Assembly: GCF_027497215.1 (NCBI RefSeq)
Contig: NZ_CP114904.1
Location: 4,486,001 to 4,550,000, forward strand
DNA: 64,000 bases
Reading direction: 5' to 3'
Origin: Micromonospora sp. WMMD812
GTDB lineage: Bacteria > Actinomycetota > Actinomycetes > Mycobacteriales > Micromonosporaceae
Positions 1 through 8,288 of the stretch are shown here, piece after piece. Each line of letters begins with the position of its first letter. Positions within the stretch are counted from its first letter, which is position 1. The notes below the pieces were generated by a model, which saw only the letters and a program-made list of their open reading frames with translations, ran no database searches and was not told the origin of the DNA. The translations under genes and the position numbers were made by a program.

Positions 1-2
1 CC

Positions 3-1241
3 ACCGGCGGCCGGCTCGTCGAGCCGGTCGGCAAGCTGCTGGCCGCCGCCGGGACAGAGGTGCGCGAGCCGGCGGGGGTCGAACCGGAGGCGCGCTTCGG
101 CGCGCTCGTCTACGACGCCACCGGCATCTCCGACTCGACCGGGCTGCGGCAGCTCTACGACTTCTTCCACCCGCCGGCCCGCTCGGTCGCGCCGAGCGGC
201 CGGGTGATCGTGTTGGGCACCCCGCCCGCCGAATGCGCCGACCCCCGGGAGGCCACCGCCCAGCGGGCGCTGGAGGGGCTCACCCGCAGCATCGGCAAGG
301 AGTTCGGCCGTGGCGTCACCGCCCAACTGGTGTACGCGACCCGCGCGGCCGGTGCCGGCGAGAACGGCCCGGACCTCCCGGCCGGCACGCTCACCGGCCT
401 GGAAGCGACCCTCCGTTTCCTGCTCTCCGGCCGCTCGGCGTACGTCTCGGGGCAGGTGATCCGGATCGGCGCGGGTCCGGCGACCACGCCGGCCGACTGG
501 GACCGCCCGCTGGACGGCCAGGTCGTCCTGGTCACCGGGGCTGCCCGCGGCATCGGCGCGGCGCTGGCCCGGGTGCTCGCCCGGGACGGCGCGCAGGTGG
601 TGGCCCTGGACGTCCCGGCCGCCGGGGACGCGCTGGCCGGGGTGGCGAACGAGATCGGGGGCACCGCCGTACAGCTCGACCTGACCGCGCCGGACGCACC
701 GACCCGGCTCGCCGAGCACCTCGCCGCCCGGCACGGCCGGGTCGACGTGGTGGTGCACAACGCCGGCATCACCCGGGACCGGACGCTCGGCCGGATGGAC
801 GCCGACCGCTGGGACCAGGTGATCGACGTCAACCTGTCGAGCCAGGAGCGGATCAACGACGTCCTGCTGGACCGTGAGTTGATCCCCACCGGCGGGCGGC
901 TCGTCTCGGTCTCCTCGATCGCCGGGATCGCCGGCAACCGCGGCCAGACGAACTACGCCACCAGCAAGGCCGGCGTGATCGGGCTGGTCGACTCGCTCGC
1001 CCCGGCGTTGCGCGAGCGCGGGATCAGCGTCAACGCCGTCGCTCCGGGCTTCATCGAGACCCGGCTGACCGCCCGGATCCCGGTGATGATCCGCGAGGCG
1101 GGCCGCCGGATGAACAGCATGTCCCAGGGTGGGCTGCCGGTCGACGTCGCCGAGACGATCGGCTGGCTGTCCTGGCCGGCCAGCGGGGCGGTCAGCGGCA
1201 ACGTGGTCCGCGTCTGCGGCCAGAGCCTGCTGGGGGCGTGA
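3..1241 (+). CDS. fabG4: 3-oxoacyl-ACP reductase, long two-domain FabG4 type (5' partial)
   Basis: Reduces 3-oxoacyl thioesters with NAD(P)H. The frame is open from base 3, so the start lies upstream of the window. The visible protein has an N-terminal Rossmann/flavodoxin-like part (to about base 500) followed by a full classical SDR domain: the TGAARGIG cofactor loop near base 537 and the NYATSKAG active-site Tyr-x3-Lys near base 952. This two-domain form is longer than the usual 250-residue FabG and matches mycobacterial FabG4. The stop overlaps the start of the MaoC gene by one base, and the fabG4/htdX pairing is known from mycobacteria, so the two probably act on the same acyl thioester substrates. 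The SDR assignment is firm; the FabG4 subtype rests on domain layout and neighbour. Confidence 0.9.
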   Translation, partial: TGGRLVEPVGKLLAAAGTEVREPAGVEPEARFGALVYDATGISDSTGLRQLYDFFHPPARSVAPSGRVIVLGTPPAECADPREATAQRALEGLTRSIGKEFGRGVTAQLVYATRAAGAGENGPDLPAGTLTGLEATLRFLLSGRSAYVSGQVIRIGAGPATTPADWDRPLDGQVVLVTGAARGIGAALARVLARDGAQVVALDVPAAGDALAGVANEIGGTAVQLDLTAPDAPTRLAEHLAARHGRVDVVVHNAGITRDRTLGRMDADRWDQVIDVNLSSQERINDVLLDRELIPTGGRLVSVSSIAGIAGNRGQTNYATSKAGVIGLVDSLAPALRERGISVNAVAPGFIETRLTARIPVMIREAGRRMNSMSQGGLPVDVAETIGWLSWPASGAVSGNVVRVCGQSLLGA

Positions 1242-2143
1242 TGAGCGAGCCCTCCACCGACACCACGCCCGAGCCGGCCACCGGCCGGACGACCGTCGAG
1301 CTGCCCCGGATGCCCGCGGCCGGGCCGCTCTACCGCCGCGCGCTGGCCGGCGCGCTGCCCGGCGCCGGCCGCCGGCGGGCCGCCGAACCGCCGGCGGTGC
1401 GACTGACCGTCAGCGGCGTGCCGGTCGACCGCGGCCACCTGGCCGACTACGACCGGGTCTGCGGGTTCCGGCTGACCGACCGGCTGCCGGCGACCTACCC
1501 GCACGTGATGGGCTTCCCGCTGGCGCTGCGGCTGATGACCGCGCCGGAGTTCCCGGTGCCGCTGACCGGCGTGGTGCACGTGGCGAACCGGATCTCCGTA
1601 CACCGGCCGATCGGCAGCGACGAGAGGCTGGACTTCGCCGCGTACGCGGAGAACCTGCGCCCGCACGACCGGGGGCGGCAGCTCGACGTCGTCCTCGTCG
1701 GGTCGGTCGACGGGGAGGAGGTGTGGCGCGGCGTCTCGACGTACCTCGGCCGGGAGCGGCGCGGCGGCGGCGGTGAGCGGCGCGACCGGGGTGAGCGGCC
1801 CCCCGCGCCGGCCGCCTCGGCGACCTGGCGGGTCGAGCCCCGGGTGGGCGTCGACTACGCCCGGGTCTCCGGTGACCACAACCCGATCCACACCTCGCGG
1901 CTGGGCGCCCGGCTGTTCGGCTTTCCGCGCCCGATCGCGCACGGCATGTGGAGCAAGGCACGCTGCCTCGCCGCGCTGGAGAACCGGCTGCCGGACACGT
2001 TCACCGTCGACGTGGCGTTCAAGCTGCCGGTGCCGCTGCCCGGGACGGTCGCGTTCAGCGCCACCCCGGCCGGTGCCGGGTGGGAGTTCGCCCTGCACGA
2101 CGCCCGCTCCGCCCGCCCGCACCTCGCCGGCTCGGTCCGCTGA
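1241..2143 (+). CDS. MaoC-like (R)-specific 3-hydroxyacyl thioester dehydratase
   Basis: Probable dehydration/hydration of 3-hydroxyacyl thioesters, acting after or before the FabG reductase. The 300-residue protein is a double hotdog: a degenerate N-terminal half and a C-terminal half with the hydratase-2 signature, DHNPIHTS (residues about 210-217) followed by FPRPIAHGMW. A linker rich in Arg and Gly separates the halves (about residues 168-190). I start at the ATG at 1241, which overlaps the fabG stop (TGATG); a GTG at 1238 is also in frame. The length and context resemble mycobacterial HtdX. Translational coupling with the upstream gene is likely. Substrate chain length cannot be read from the sequence. 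Confidence 0.88.
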   Translation: MSEPSTDTTPEPATGRTTVELPRMPAAGPLYRRALAGALPGAGRRRAAEPPAVRLTVSGVPVDRGHLADYDRVCGFRLTDRLPATYPHVMGFPLALRLMTAPEFPVPLTGVVHVANRISVHRPIGSDERLDFAAYAENLRPHDRGRQLDVVLVGSVDGEEVWRGVSTYLGRERRGGGGERRDRGERPPAPAASATWRVEPRVGVDYARVSGDHNPIHTSRLGARLFGFPRPIAHGMWSKARCLAALENRLPDTFTVDVAFKLPVPLPGTVAFSATPAGAGWEFALHDARSARPHLAGSVR

Positions 2144-2221
2144 GCAGGCGCGGTCGGCGTCGGAGGCCCAATTTGTAGGGGAATAGGCCCTTCACGTCAG
2201 CTCGACCAGCAGCATGAGGGC

Positions 2222-2842
2222 ATGGACGCCGTGATCGACCTGCTGCGGGACACGGTCACGTCCCCCTGGATGTACCTGGTGCTGATCGGCGCCACCGCGA
2301 TCGACGCGTTCTTCCCGGCGATCCCGAGCGAGGCGGCGGTGATCACCGCCGCCGTCCTGTCGTCCGCCGGCGGGCACCCCAACCTGATCGGAGTGATCCT
2401 CTCGGCCGCGGTCGGCGCGCTGATCGGCGACCACATCTCGTACGCGATCGGGCGCGGTGGCGGGTCGCGGCGGTTGGCCCGCTTTCCGGAGCAGAGCCGG
2501 CGGCGGACCGGATCGGAGTGGGCCCGGCGGGCAGTCGACCGCCGGGGCGGCCTGATCCTGACCACCTCCCGGTACATCCCGGGCGGGCGGACCGCCGTGA
2601 CCCTCACCATGGGCGCGGTCCGCTACCCGCGCCGGTCCTTCCTGCTCTTCGACGCGATCGCGGCGCTCACCTGGGGGCTCTACTGCGGACTGCTCGGCTA
2701 CTTCGGCGGGCTGGCGTTCGAGCGCGACCCGATCAAGGGCGTACTGACCGGGCTGGGTCTGGCCGTCGCGGTCACGCTCGGCCTGGAGATCGCCCGCAAG
2801 GTGCGCCGCCGCGCCCACCGTCGGACCGCCGACCACCGCTGA
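2222..2842 (+). CDS. DedA/VTT-domain membrane protein (copy 1)
   Basis: Polytopic inner-membrane protein of the DedA (SNARE-associated/VTT) family; members have been linked to lipid flipping and envelope homeostasis. The 206 residues include the family hallmarks: an acidic-Gly-rich segment (VGALIGDHISYAIGR, about 60-75), the RYIPGGRT motif (about 118-125) with its conserved Arg and Gly, and a closing hydrophobic helix before a basic tail. It is a close paralogue of the gene at 4907-5587, with which it shares the SPW N-terminus and most motifs. GAGGG lies only one base before the ATG, so the in-frame GTG at 2231 is also possible. It converges on the response-regulator gene. Confidence 0.9.
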   Translation: MDAVIDLLRDTVTSPWMYLVLIGATAIDAFFPAIPSEAAVITAAVLSSAGGHPNLIGVILSAAVGALIGDHISYAIGRGGGSRRLARFPEQSRRRTGSEWARRAVDRRGGLILTTSRYIPGGRTAVTLTMGAVRYPRRSFLLFDAIAALTWGLYCGLLGYFGGLAFERDPIKGVLTGLGLAVAVTLGLEIARKVRRRAHRRTADHR

Positions 2843-2926
2843 ACGACACCACCGGCCCGGCCGCCGGCCGCCGCTGAACCACGCCGCCGGCGCGGGGCCG
2901 CCGGCTGCCGCTGAACGACACCGCCG

Positions 2927-3568
2927 TCACAGCAGGTCGGCGTCGTGCACCAGGATCGCCACCTGCACCCGGTTGGCCACCTGGAGTTTGGCCAGCGCCC
3001 GGCTGACGTGCGCCTTGACGGTGGGTTCGCTCATCCCCAGCCGGCGGGCGATCTCCGCGTTGGCGTACCCGCGTGCCACCTCCCGGACGATCTCCAACTC
3101 CCGTCCGGTGAGCAGGGCGAGCTGCCGCCGGGCGGCGTCCCGGCGGGCCGGGCCGCGCTCGACGAACGAACTGATCAGCCGCCGGGTCACCGTCGGGGCG
3201 AGCATGGCGTTCCCGGCAGCCACCGCGCGAACCGCCTCGGCCAGGTCGCGGGGCGGGGTGTCCTTCAGCAGGAAGCCGACCGCCCCGCCGCGCAGCGCGC
3301 GGTGCACGTACTCGTCCAGGTCGAAGGTCGTCAGCATGATCACCTTCGACCCGGCGGCGGCCACCTCCGGCGCGGCGGTCAATCCGTCGGTACCCGGCAT
3401 CCGGACGTCGAGCAGCACCACGTCGGGATGGAGCCGGCGCGTCTCGACCAGCGCCGTCGCGCCGTCCGCCGCCTCGCCGACCACCGTGATGTCCGGGGCC
3501 GCCTCCAGGATCAACCGCAGACCCGAGCGGACCAGGTGCTCGTCGTCGACGACCAGGACCCGGATCAC
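2927..3568 (-). CDS. NarL/LuxR-family response regulator
   Basis: DNA-binding output protein of the two-component system with the kinase immediately upstream. The 213-residue protein has a receiver domain with the acidic pair DDE at 8-10, phospho-acceptor Asp54 in VVLLDVRMPG and the conserved Lys in FLLKD. A C-terminal LuxR HTH follows (LTGRELEIVREVARG, then GMSEPTVKAHV). The chosen GTG start overlaps the kinase stop as GTGA (3565-3568); an in-frame GTG two codons earlier is the alternative. The operon is flanked on both sides by DedA paralogues, which makes envelope or lipid stress a reasonable but untested input. Confidence 0.94.
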   Translation of the reverse strand: MIRVLVVDDEHLVRSGLRLILEAAPDITVVGEAADGATALVETRRLHPDVVLLDVRMPGTDGLTAAPEVAAAGSKVIMLTTFDLDEYVHRALRGGAVGFLLKDTPPRDLAEAVRAVAAGNAMLAPTVTRRLISSFVERGPARRDAARRQLALLTGRELEIVREVARGYANAEIARRLGMSEPTVKAHVSRALAKLQVANRVQVAILVHDADLL

Positions 3569-4734
3569 GACCACTCCGCCACGGGAAGCAGCGCCCGGAC
3601 GATGAAGCCGTCGTCCGCCGGCCCGGCCTCCAGCCGGCCGCCGAGCAACTCGACCCGCTCCTGCAGGCCGAGCAGGCCCAGCCCTGCGCCGGGCAGGGCG
3701 GGCCCGGCCACCGACGGGCCGTTGCGGACCGCGACCTCCACCCCGTCGGCCAGGTGACGCAGGCAGACCGTCGTCTCGGCTGCGGGGGCGTGCTTGCGTA
3801 CGTTGGTCAGCGCCTCCCGGACCACCCGGTACACGGTCCGGGACACCGTCGCCGGCAGCGGGCGCGGGTCGCCCTCGTCCCGCCGCCGCACCGGAAGGCC
3901 GGCGGCCCGGGACTCCCGGATCAGCTCGTCCAGTCCACGGAGCGGGTCGTCCCCGGATCCGGAGTCGGCGGACCGGGCCACGGGGGTCTGCCGCAGCACG
4001 CCCAGCACCTCGCGCAGATCCGTGAGCGCCTGCCGGCCGGTGGACCGGATCAGCGCGGCCGCCTCGACGGTCGCCCGTTCGGTGGCGGTCACCTCCAGCG
4101 CCCCGGCGTGCACCACCATCAGCGACACCCGGTGCGCCACCACGTCGTGCATCTCGCGGGCGATCCGCGCGCGCTCCTCGGCCCGGACCCGGTCCGCCCG
4201 GGCCTCCTGCTCGCATTCCACCCGCTCGGCCCGGTCCCGCAGGGCGGTGAGGACGTCCCGCCGGGACCGGACCAGAAGGCCGGCGACCATGGGGAAGGCC
4301 ACCAGCCACGCGGCCATGGCCGCCGCGTTGGCCGGGGTGGCGGTGGTGATCTGGCGCAGGCCCCCGACGGCGAGCCCGACCAGCACGCCGGCCGTCATCA
4401 CCAGGGCGGCGCCGGCGAGATACGCGGTCATCGCGCGCCGGCCGCGCAGCCGGAGGCCCGCCTGGTACGACGCGACCACCCCGGCCGGCCAGGCGGCCAG
4501 CACCAGCCAGCCCACGGCGGCGGCCAGGAACACCGGCCAGCGGCGCGTCCGGCTGGCCCAGACCGCCCAGCCCGATGCCAGAGCGAGCAGCAGCACCAGG
4601 CCGCTGGGCAACGGCGAGCGGACGCCGACCGCGCCGCTGCCGGACGCCCAGACGGCACCGGCGACGACCACGGCGAGCGTCGGCGACGCGTACCGGTCGA
4701 CGACCCGCCGGACCACGACGGCGGTGGATGCCAC
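3565..4734 (-). CDS. Sensor histidine kinase, HisKA_3 type, membrane-bound
   Basis: Autophosphorylating kinase for the NarL-type regulator. It has an N-terminal membrane domain of about 155 residues with four or five hydrophobic helices and no large extracellular loop, so a signal from within the membrane is likely. The HisKA_3 dimerisation helix carries His196 in ARIAREMHDVVAH. The C-terminal ATPase domain shows the N-box EALTNVRKHA and the G-box GAGLGLLGLQERV. The start is set at the GTG at 4734 because upstream codons run into sequence belonging to the divergent DedA region. The stop overlaps the regulator start by four bases. Confidence 0.92.
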   Translation of the reverse strand: MASTAVVVRRVVDRYASPTLAVVVAGAVWASGSGAVGVRSPLPSGLVLLLALASGWAVWASRTRRWPVFLAAAVGWLVLAAWPAGVVASYQAGLRLRGRRAMTAYLAGAALVMTAGVLVGLAVGGLRQITTATPANAAAMAAWLVAFPMVAGLLVRSRRDVLTALRDRAERVECEQEARADRVRAEERARIAREMHDVVAHRVSLMVVHAGALEVTATERATVEAAALIRSTGRQALTDLREVLGVLRQTPVARSADSGSGDDPLRGLDELIRESRAAGLPVRRRDEGDPRPLPATVSRTVYRVVREALTNVRKHAPAAETTVCLRHLADGVEVAVRNGPSVAGPALPGAGLGLLGLQERVELLGGRLEAGPADDGFIVRALLPVAEWS

Positions 4735-4906
4735 GAGAGCGAGCCTAGGGCCTGGCCGGCGGCTCGGGCACCGGCGACCGCAGGGACCCGGGTCGGCTTG
4801 GGGGGAGACCCCGATCCGCGGTCCGGGGCGAGGGTTACTTAAGTAGCCCTCGGGTGCTGACCGACGGCCGATGGCGGGGGCGGCCGGTGCGACCAGCATC
4901 GGGATC

Positions 4907-5587
4907 ATGGATCTACTCGACCTGCTGCACCAGACCATGTCCTCGCCCTGGGTGTACCTGGCGATCTTCACGATCGCGGTGCTCGACGGGTTCTTCCCCG
5001 TCGTGCCGAGCGAGACCGCGGTGATCACCGCGGGTGTGTTCGCCGCGACCGGTGAGCCGTCCCTGCCGGCCGTGATCGTGGTGGCCGCGGCAGGCGCGCT
5101 GGTGGGCGACCACGTGTCGTACGCCATCGGCCGGACCGGGGGCGCCCGGCTGCTCGGCCGGCTCCCGGCCGGCGGGCGGCGACGGGCGGGCGTCGAGTGG
5201 GCCCGGCGCGGCATCGCGGAACGCGGCGGACTGATCCTCACCGTGGCGCGCTACATCCCGGGTGGACGGACCGCCGTCACGCTCACCATGGGAGCGGTCG
5301 GCTACCCGCGCCGCCGGTTCCTGGCCTTCGACGCGCTGGCCGCTGGTTCCTGGGGGCTCTACTCGGCCCTGGTGGGCTACCTGGGCGGGCTCGCCTTCGA
5401 ACAGGACCCGCTGCGCGGGCTGCTGCTCGGCCTCGGTCTCGCCCTCACGGTGACCCTGGTCGTCGAGGTCGCCCGCGGGCTCCGCCGGGCCCGCTCCCGA
5501 AGGCCCGACGCGGCGACGGCGGCGACCCGCACGGAGATCCTGGCGACCGGCCCGGGGGCGACGCCGGCCCGGCGGGCAGCGCGGTGA
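4907..5587 (+). CDS. DedA/VTT-domain membrane protein (copy 2)
   Basis: Second DedA-family membrane protein, 226 residues, paralogous to 2222-2842 along its full length (SPW near residue 13, GDHVSYAIGR, ARYIPGGRTAVTLTMGAVGYPRR). The tail is longer, basic and Ala/Thr-rich. The start at 4907 aligns with the other copy's N-terminus; an in-frame ATG at 4871 would add 12 residues. It is transcribed divergently from the kinase gene, with about 170 bp between the starts, where the shared control region should lie. The arrangement suggests that the flanking DedA proteins belong to the same functional unit as the two-component system, but this is inference. Confidence 0.9.
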   Translation: MDLLDLLHQTMSSPWVYLAIFTIAVLDGFFPVVPSETAVITAGVFAATGEPSLPAVIVVAAAGALVGDHVSYAIGRTGGARLLGRLPAGGRRRAGVEWARRGIAERGGLILTVARYIPGGRTAVTLTMGAVGYPRRRFLAFDALAAGSWGLYSALVGYLGGLAFEQDPLRGLLLGLGLALTVTLVVEVARGLRRARSRRPDAATAATRTEILATGPGATPARRAAR

Positions 5588-5640
5588 AGCCGTGGGTGGC
5601 GCGGTGCGGGCGTGGGTGGCGCGGTGAGGACGTCGGGTGG

Positions 5641-6279
5641 TCAGCCCGCGGGCGGGCGCCAGGTGATGCCGCTGAGCAGTTGGCCGGCGCCGAGCCAGGC
5701 GACGTTCATCATCCGGGTCGCGGTCTTCTCCGGATCGGCCTCGGGATGGTCGGCGAGCCAGTCGGCCAGCGACTCGCTCGCGCCGACCAGGGCGTACGCG
5801 ACCACCTCCAGGTCGGTGCCGGCGACCTCGCGCCCCTCCGCGCGCAGTGCGTGGTCGAGCATGCCCGCGACCACCTCGACCAGCCGCGCCCGCATGGCGG
5901 CCAACTCACCGGCGAACGGCTGCTCGCCCCGGGCCTGTCGGTAGAGCACCGCCCAGCCGTCCCGGTATGCCCCGACGAACCCGAAGAACGCCCGCAGCCC
6001 GCGCCAGAGCCGCTCGTCGGCCGGCAGGTCGGGTGCCGCCGCACCGGCGATCGCCTCCATCATCCGGGTGCCCTCCCGGTGCAGGCAGGCGACGAAGAGC
6101 TCCTCCTTGGTGCCCAGGTACGCGTAGACCATCGGCTTGGAGATGCCGGCGTCCTCGGCGATCTCGTCCATGCTGGCCGCGTGGAAACCGCGCCGGGAGA
6201 AGACCTTGACGGCCGCGTCGAGCATCTGCTGCTCGCGTACGGCCCGCGGGAGACGCTTGAAGGTGGGTGCGCTGGACAC
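5641..6279 (-). CDS. TetR-family transcriptional regulator
   Basis: Probable repressor. The 212-residue protein has a clear N-terminal TetR helix-turn-helix (VFSRRGFHAASMDEIAEDAG, then ISKPMVYAYLGTKEELF) and an all-helical ligand-binding C-terminal domain. The GTG at 6279 is chosen as start because the frame upstream runs antisense through the SCP2 gene. It is divergent from the SCP2, acyl-CoA dehydrogenase and acyl-CoA synthetase genes, which points to a fatty-acid or sterol acyl-CoA ligand. A perfect palindrome at 6307-6324 in the intergenic region is the obvious operator candidate. The ligand is not identifiable from sequence. Confidence 0.92.
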   Translation of the reverse strand: MSSAPTFKRLPRAVREQQMLDAAVKVFSRRGFHAASMDEIAEDAGISKPMVYAYLGTKEELFVACLHREGTRMMEAIAGAAAPDLPADERLWRGLRAFFGFVGAYRDGWAVLYRQARGEQPFAGELAAMRARLVEVVAGMLDHALRAEGREVAGTDLEVVAYALVGASESLADWLADHPEADPEKTATRMMNVAWLGAGQLLSGITWRPPAG

Positions 6280-6280
6280 C

Positions 6281-6309
6281 TTGCGAGCATACCTACTCGT
6301 GCGTAAGGT
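6281..6309 (+). promoter_or_regulatory. Candidate promoter for the SCP2/acyl-CoA dehydrogenase unit
   Basis: TTGCGA at 6281-6286 and TAAGGT at 6304-6309 are separated by 17 bp, a plausible sigma-70-type promoter about 47 bp upstream of the SCP2 start. The candidate TetR palindrome overlaps the -10 box. Inferred from spacing only. Confidence 0.4.
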
Positions 6310-6324
6310 TACGCCGGAGTAACC
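6307..6324. promoter_or_regulatory. Candidate TetR operator (6-6-6 palindrome)
   Basis: GGTTAC at 6307-6312 and GTAACC at 6319-6324 form a perfect inverted repeat around a 6-bp centre, in the gap between the TetR gene and the SCP2 gene. It overlaps the candidate -10 box, the position expected for repression by a TetR dimer. Confidence 0.55.
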
Positions 6325-6355
6325 AAAGTCGGCCCGCCCGAGAGGTGTATCCCCC

Positions 6356-6808
6356 ATGTCTGACTTCGACCCGGCCAACTTCGCCAACGTCGGCCCCAAG
6401 GAGTTCGCCCAGCTGGTCAAGTCCACCCCGGACGACAAGATCGCCGAGGTGATGTCCGGCGACCTGCGCGGCAAGGTCCTGAGCGAGGTCTTCAACCGGA
6501 TGCCGGCGCTGTTCCGGGCCGACCGGGCCGGCTCCACCAACGCCGTCATCCACTGGACCATCACCGGCCGGCCGGACGGCGGCAGCGACACCTACGAGGT
6601 CGTCATCGAGAACGGCGCCTGCACCGTCTCGGACACCCCGCAGCGCGACCCGAAGCTCACCCTGACCATGGGCCCGGTCGAGTTCCTCAAGATCGTGTCG
6701 GGCGGGGCGAACCCCGTCATGATGTTCATGACCGGCAAGCTCAAGGCCAAGGGCGACCTGGGCCTCGCCGCCAACATCGCCAACCTGTTCGACATCCCCA
6801 AGGCCTGA
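6356..6808 (+). CDS. SCP2 sterol-binding-domain protein
   Basis: Small soluble protein of 150 residues that is essentially one SCP2 fold, a hydrophobic cavity for lipid or acyl-CoA ligands. The characteristic C-terminal stretch is present: DPKLTLTMGPVEFLKIVSG followed by NPVMMFMTGKLKAKGDLGLA. The stop lies one base before the start of the acyl-CoA dehydrogenase, so the two are co-translated. With the TetR regulator upstream this looks like a lipid-handling unit in which the SCP2 protein may present acyl substrates to the dehydrogenase. Confidence 0.92.
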   Translation: MSDFDPANFANVGPKEFAQLVKSTPDDKIAEVMSGDLRGKVLSEVFNRMPALFRADRAGSTNAVIHWTITGRPDGGSDTYEVVIENGACTVSDTPQRDPKLTLTMGPVEFLKIVSGGANPVMMFMTGKLKAKGDLGLAANIANLFDIPKA

Positions 6809-6809
6809 C

Positions 6810-8024
6810 ATGCCCGAGTTCTCGCTCGACCTGACCGAGGAACAGCGGGATCTCCGCGACTGGGTGCACGGCTTCGCCGCCGAGGTCGTGCGCCCGGCCG
6901 CGGCCGAGTGGGACGCCCGGGAGGAGACTCCCTGGCCGATCATCCAGGAGGCGGCGAAGGTCGGCCTCTACGGCTTCGAGTTCCTCGCCACCTGCTGGGC
7001 CGACCCGACCGGGCTCTCCCTTCCCATTGCCAGCGAAGAGTTGTTCTGGGGTGACGCCGGGATCGGCCTGAGCATCTTCGGCACCTCGCTCGCGGTCGCC
7101 GCGATCTACGGCGCCGGCACCCCCGACCAGATGGTCGAGTGGGTGCCGCAGTGCTTCGGCTCGGTCGACGAACCGGCTGTCGCCGCGTTCTGCACCAGCG
7201 AGCCGGAGGCCGGGTCCGACGTCGGCGCGATGCGGACCCGCGCCGTCTACGACGAGGCCACCGACGAGTGGGTGCTGACCGGGCAGAAGGCGTACGCCAC
7301 CAACGGCGGCATCGCCGGGGTGCACGTGGTCACCGCCTCGGTCGAACCCACACTCGGGTCCCGTGGGCAGGCGGCGTTCGTCGTACCGCCGGGCACGCCG
7401 GGGCTCAACGCGACCCGCAAGCTGCACAAGCTCGGTCTGCGCGCGTCGCACACCGCCGACGTCTTCCTCGACGACGTACGGGTGCCCGGAAGCTGCCTGC
7501 TCGGCGGCCGGGAGGCGCTGCTCGACCGCCTGGACCGCGCCCGCTCCGGGCAGCGCGCCTCCGGACAGGCCGCGATGCGGACGTTCGAGCTGTCCCGGCC
7601 GACCGTCGGCGCGCAGGCGCTCGGCGTGGCCCGGGCCGCGTACGAGTACGCCCTGGACTACGCGAAGGAGCGGGTCCAGTTCGGACGCGCCATCATCGAG
7701 AACCAGGCGGTCGCGTTCGCGCTGGCCGACATGAAGATGGAGATCGACGCGGCCCGGCTGCTGGTCTGGCGCGCCTCCTGGATGGGGCGCAACAACCGAC
7801 CGTTCACCGCCGGCGAGGGCTCGATGTCCAAGCTGAAGGCCGGCGAGGTGGCCGTCTCGGTCACCGACCGGGCCGTGCAGCTGCTCGGCGGGGCCGGGTT
7901 CCTGCGCGACCACCCGGTCGAGCGCTGGTACCGGGACGCGAAGATCTACACCATCTTCGAGGGCACGTCGGAGATCCAGCGCCTGGTCATCTCGCGCGCG
8001 ATCTCCGGGATGCAGATCCGCTGA
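6810..8024 (+). CDS. Acyl-CoA dehydrogenase family protein
   Basis: FAD-dependent alpha,beta-desaturation of an acyl-CoA. The 404-residue length is typical. Visible landmarks are the helical N-terminal domain, the FCTSEPEAGSD FAD/substrate motif (about 129-139), the beta-domain segment GQKAYATNGG, and the C-terminal FEGTSEIQ in which Glu384 is the probable catalytic base. It directly follows the SCP2 gene and is followed after 264 bp by an acyl-CoA synthetase, so together they could activate and oxidise a lipid. Substrate specificity is not readable. Confidence 0.94.
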   Translation: MPEFSLDLTEEQRDLRDWVHGFAAEVVRPAAAEWDAREETPWPIIQEAAKVGLYGFEFLATCWADPTGLSLPIASEELFWGDAGIGLSIFGTSLAVAAIYGAGTPDQMVEWVPQCFGSVDEPAVAAFCTSEPEAGSDVGAMRTRAVYDEATDEWVLTGQKAYATNGGIAGVHVVTASVEPTLGSRGQAAFVVPPGTPGLNATRKLHKLGLRASHTADVFLDDVRVPGSCLLGGREALLDRLDRARSGQRASGQAAMRTFELSRPTVGAQALGVARAAYEYALDYAKERVQFGRAIIENQAVAFALADMKMEIDAARLLVWRASWMGRNNRPFTAGEGSMSKLKAGEVAVSVTDRAVQLLGGAGFLRDHPVERWYRDAKIYTIFEGTSEIQRLVISRAISGMQIR

Positions 8025-8288
8025 CCGACCGGGCCGCCCCGCGCCGCTGGCGTCGTGGGGCGGCCCGCCGCGCACGGTGTCGCGGGCGGCCCGGCGCCGT
8101 CGATCTCGCGGCGGCGCGGCGCCGTCGCTCCACCACCGGTCCCGCCGCACGATCCGTGCCGTCTTCGTCACGCCGCGCCAGCGTCGACTGGGCGGTACGC
8201 GGCACTCACGGCATGATCAAGAGAGACGCCCGACGGACGGGTCTCCCTCGACCCCGTCCGCGCACCACCCCTCAAGGAGGTCTGCGGC

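Noticed and set aside
2837..2926. Repeated CCGCTGAACGACACC phrases after the first DedA gene
   Set aside because: Short imperfect direct repeats in a gap of under 90 bp; too little to call a repeat element.
4734..5241. N-terminal extension of the histidine kinase into the DedA region
   Set aside because: Would read antisense through the divergent DedA gene; the GTG at 4734 precedes the first real membrane helix.
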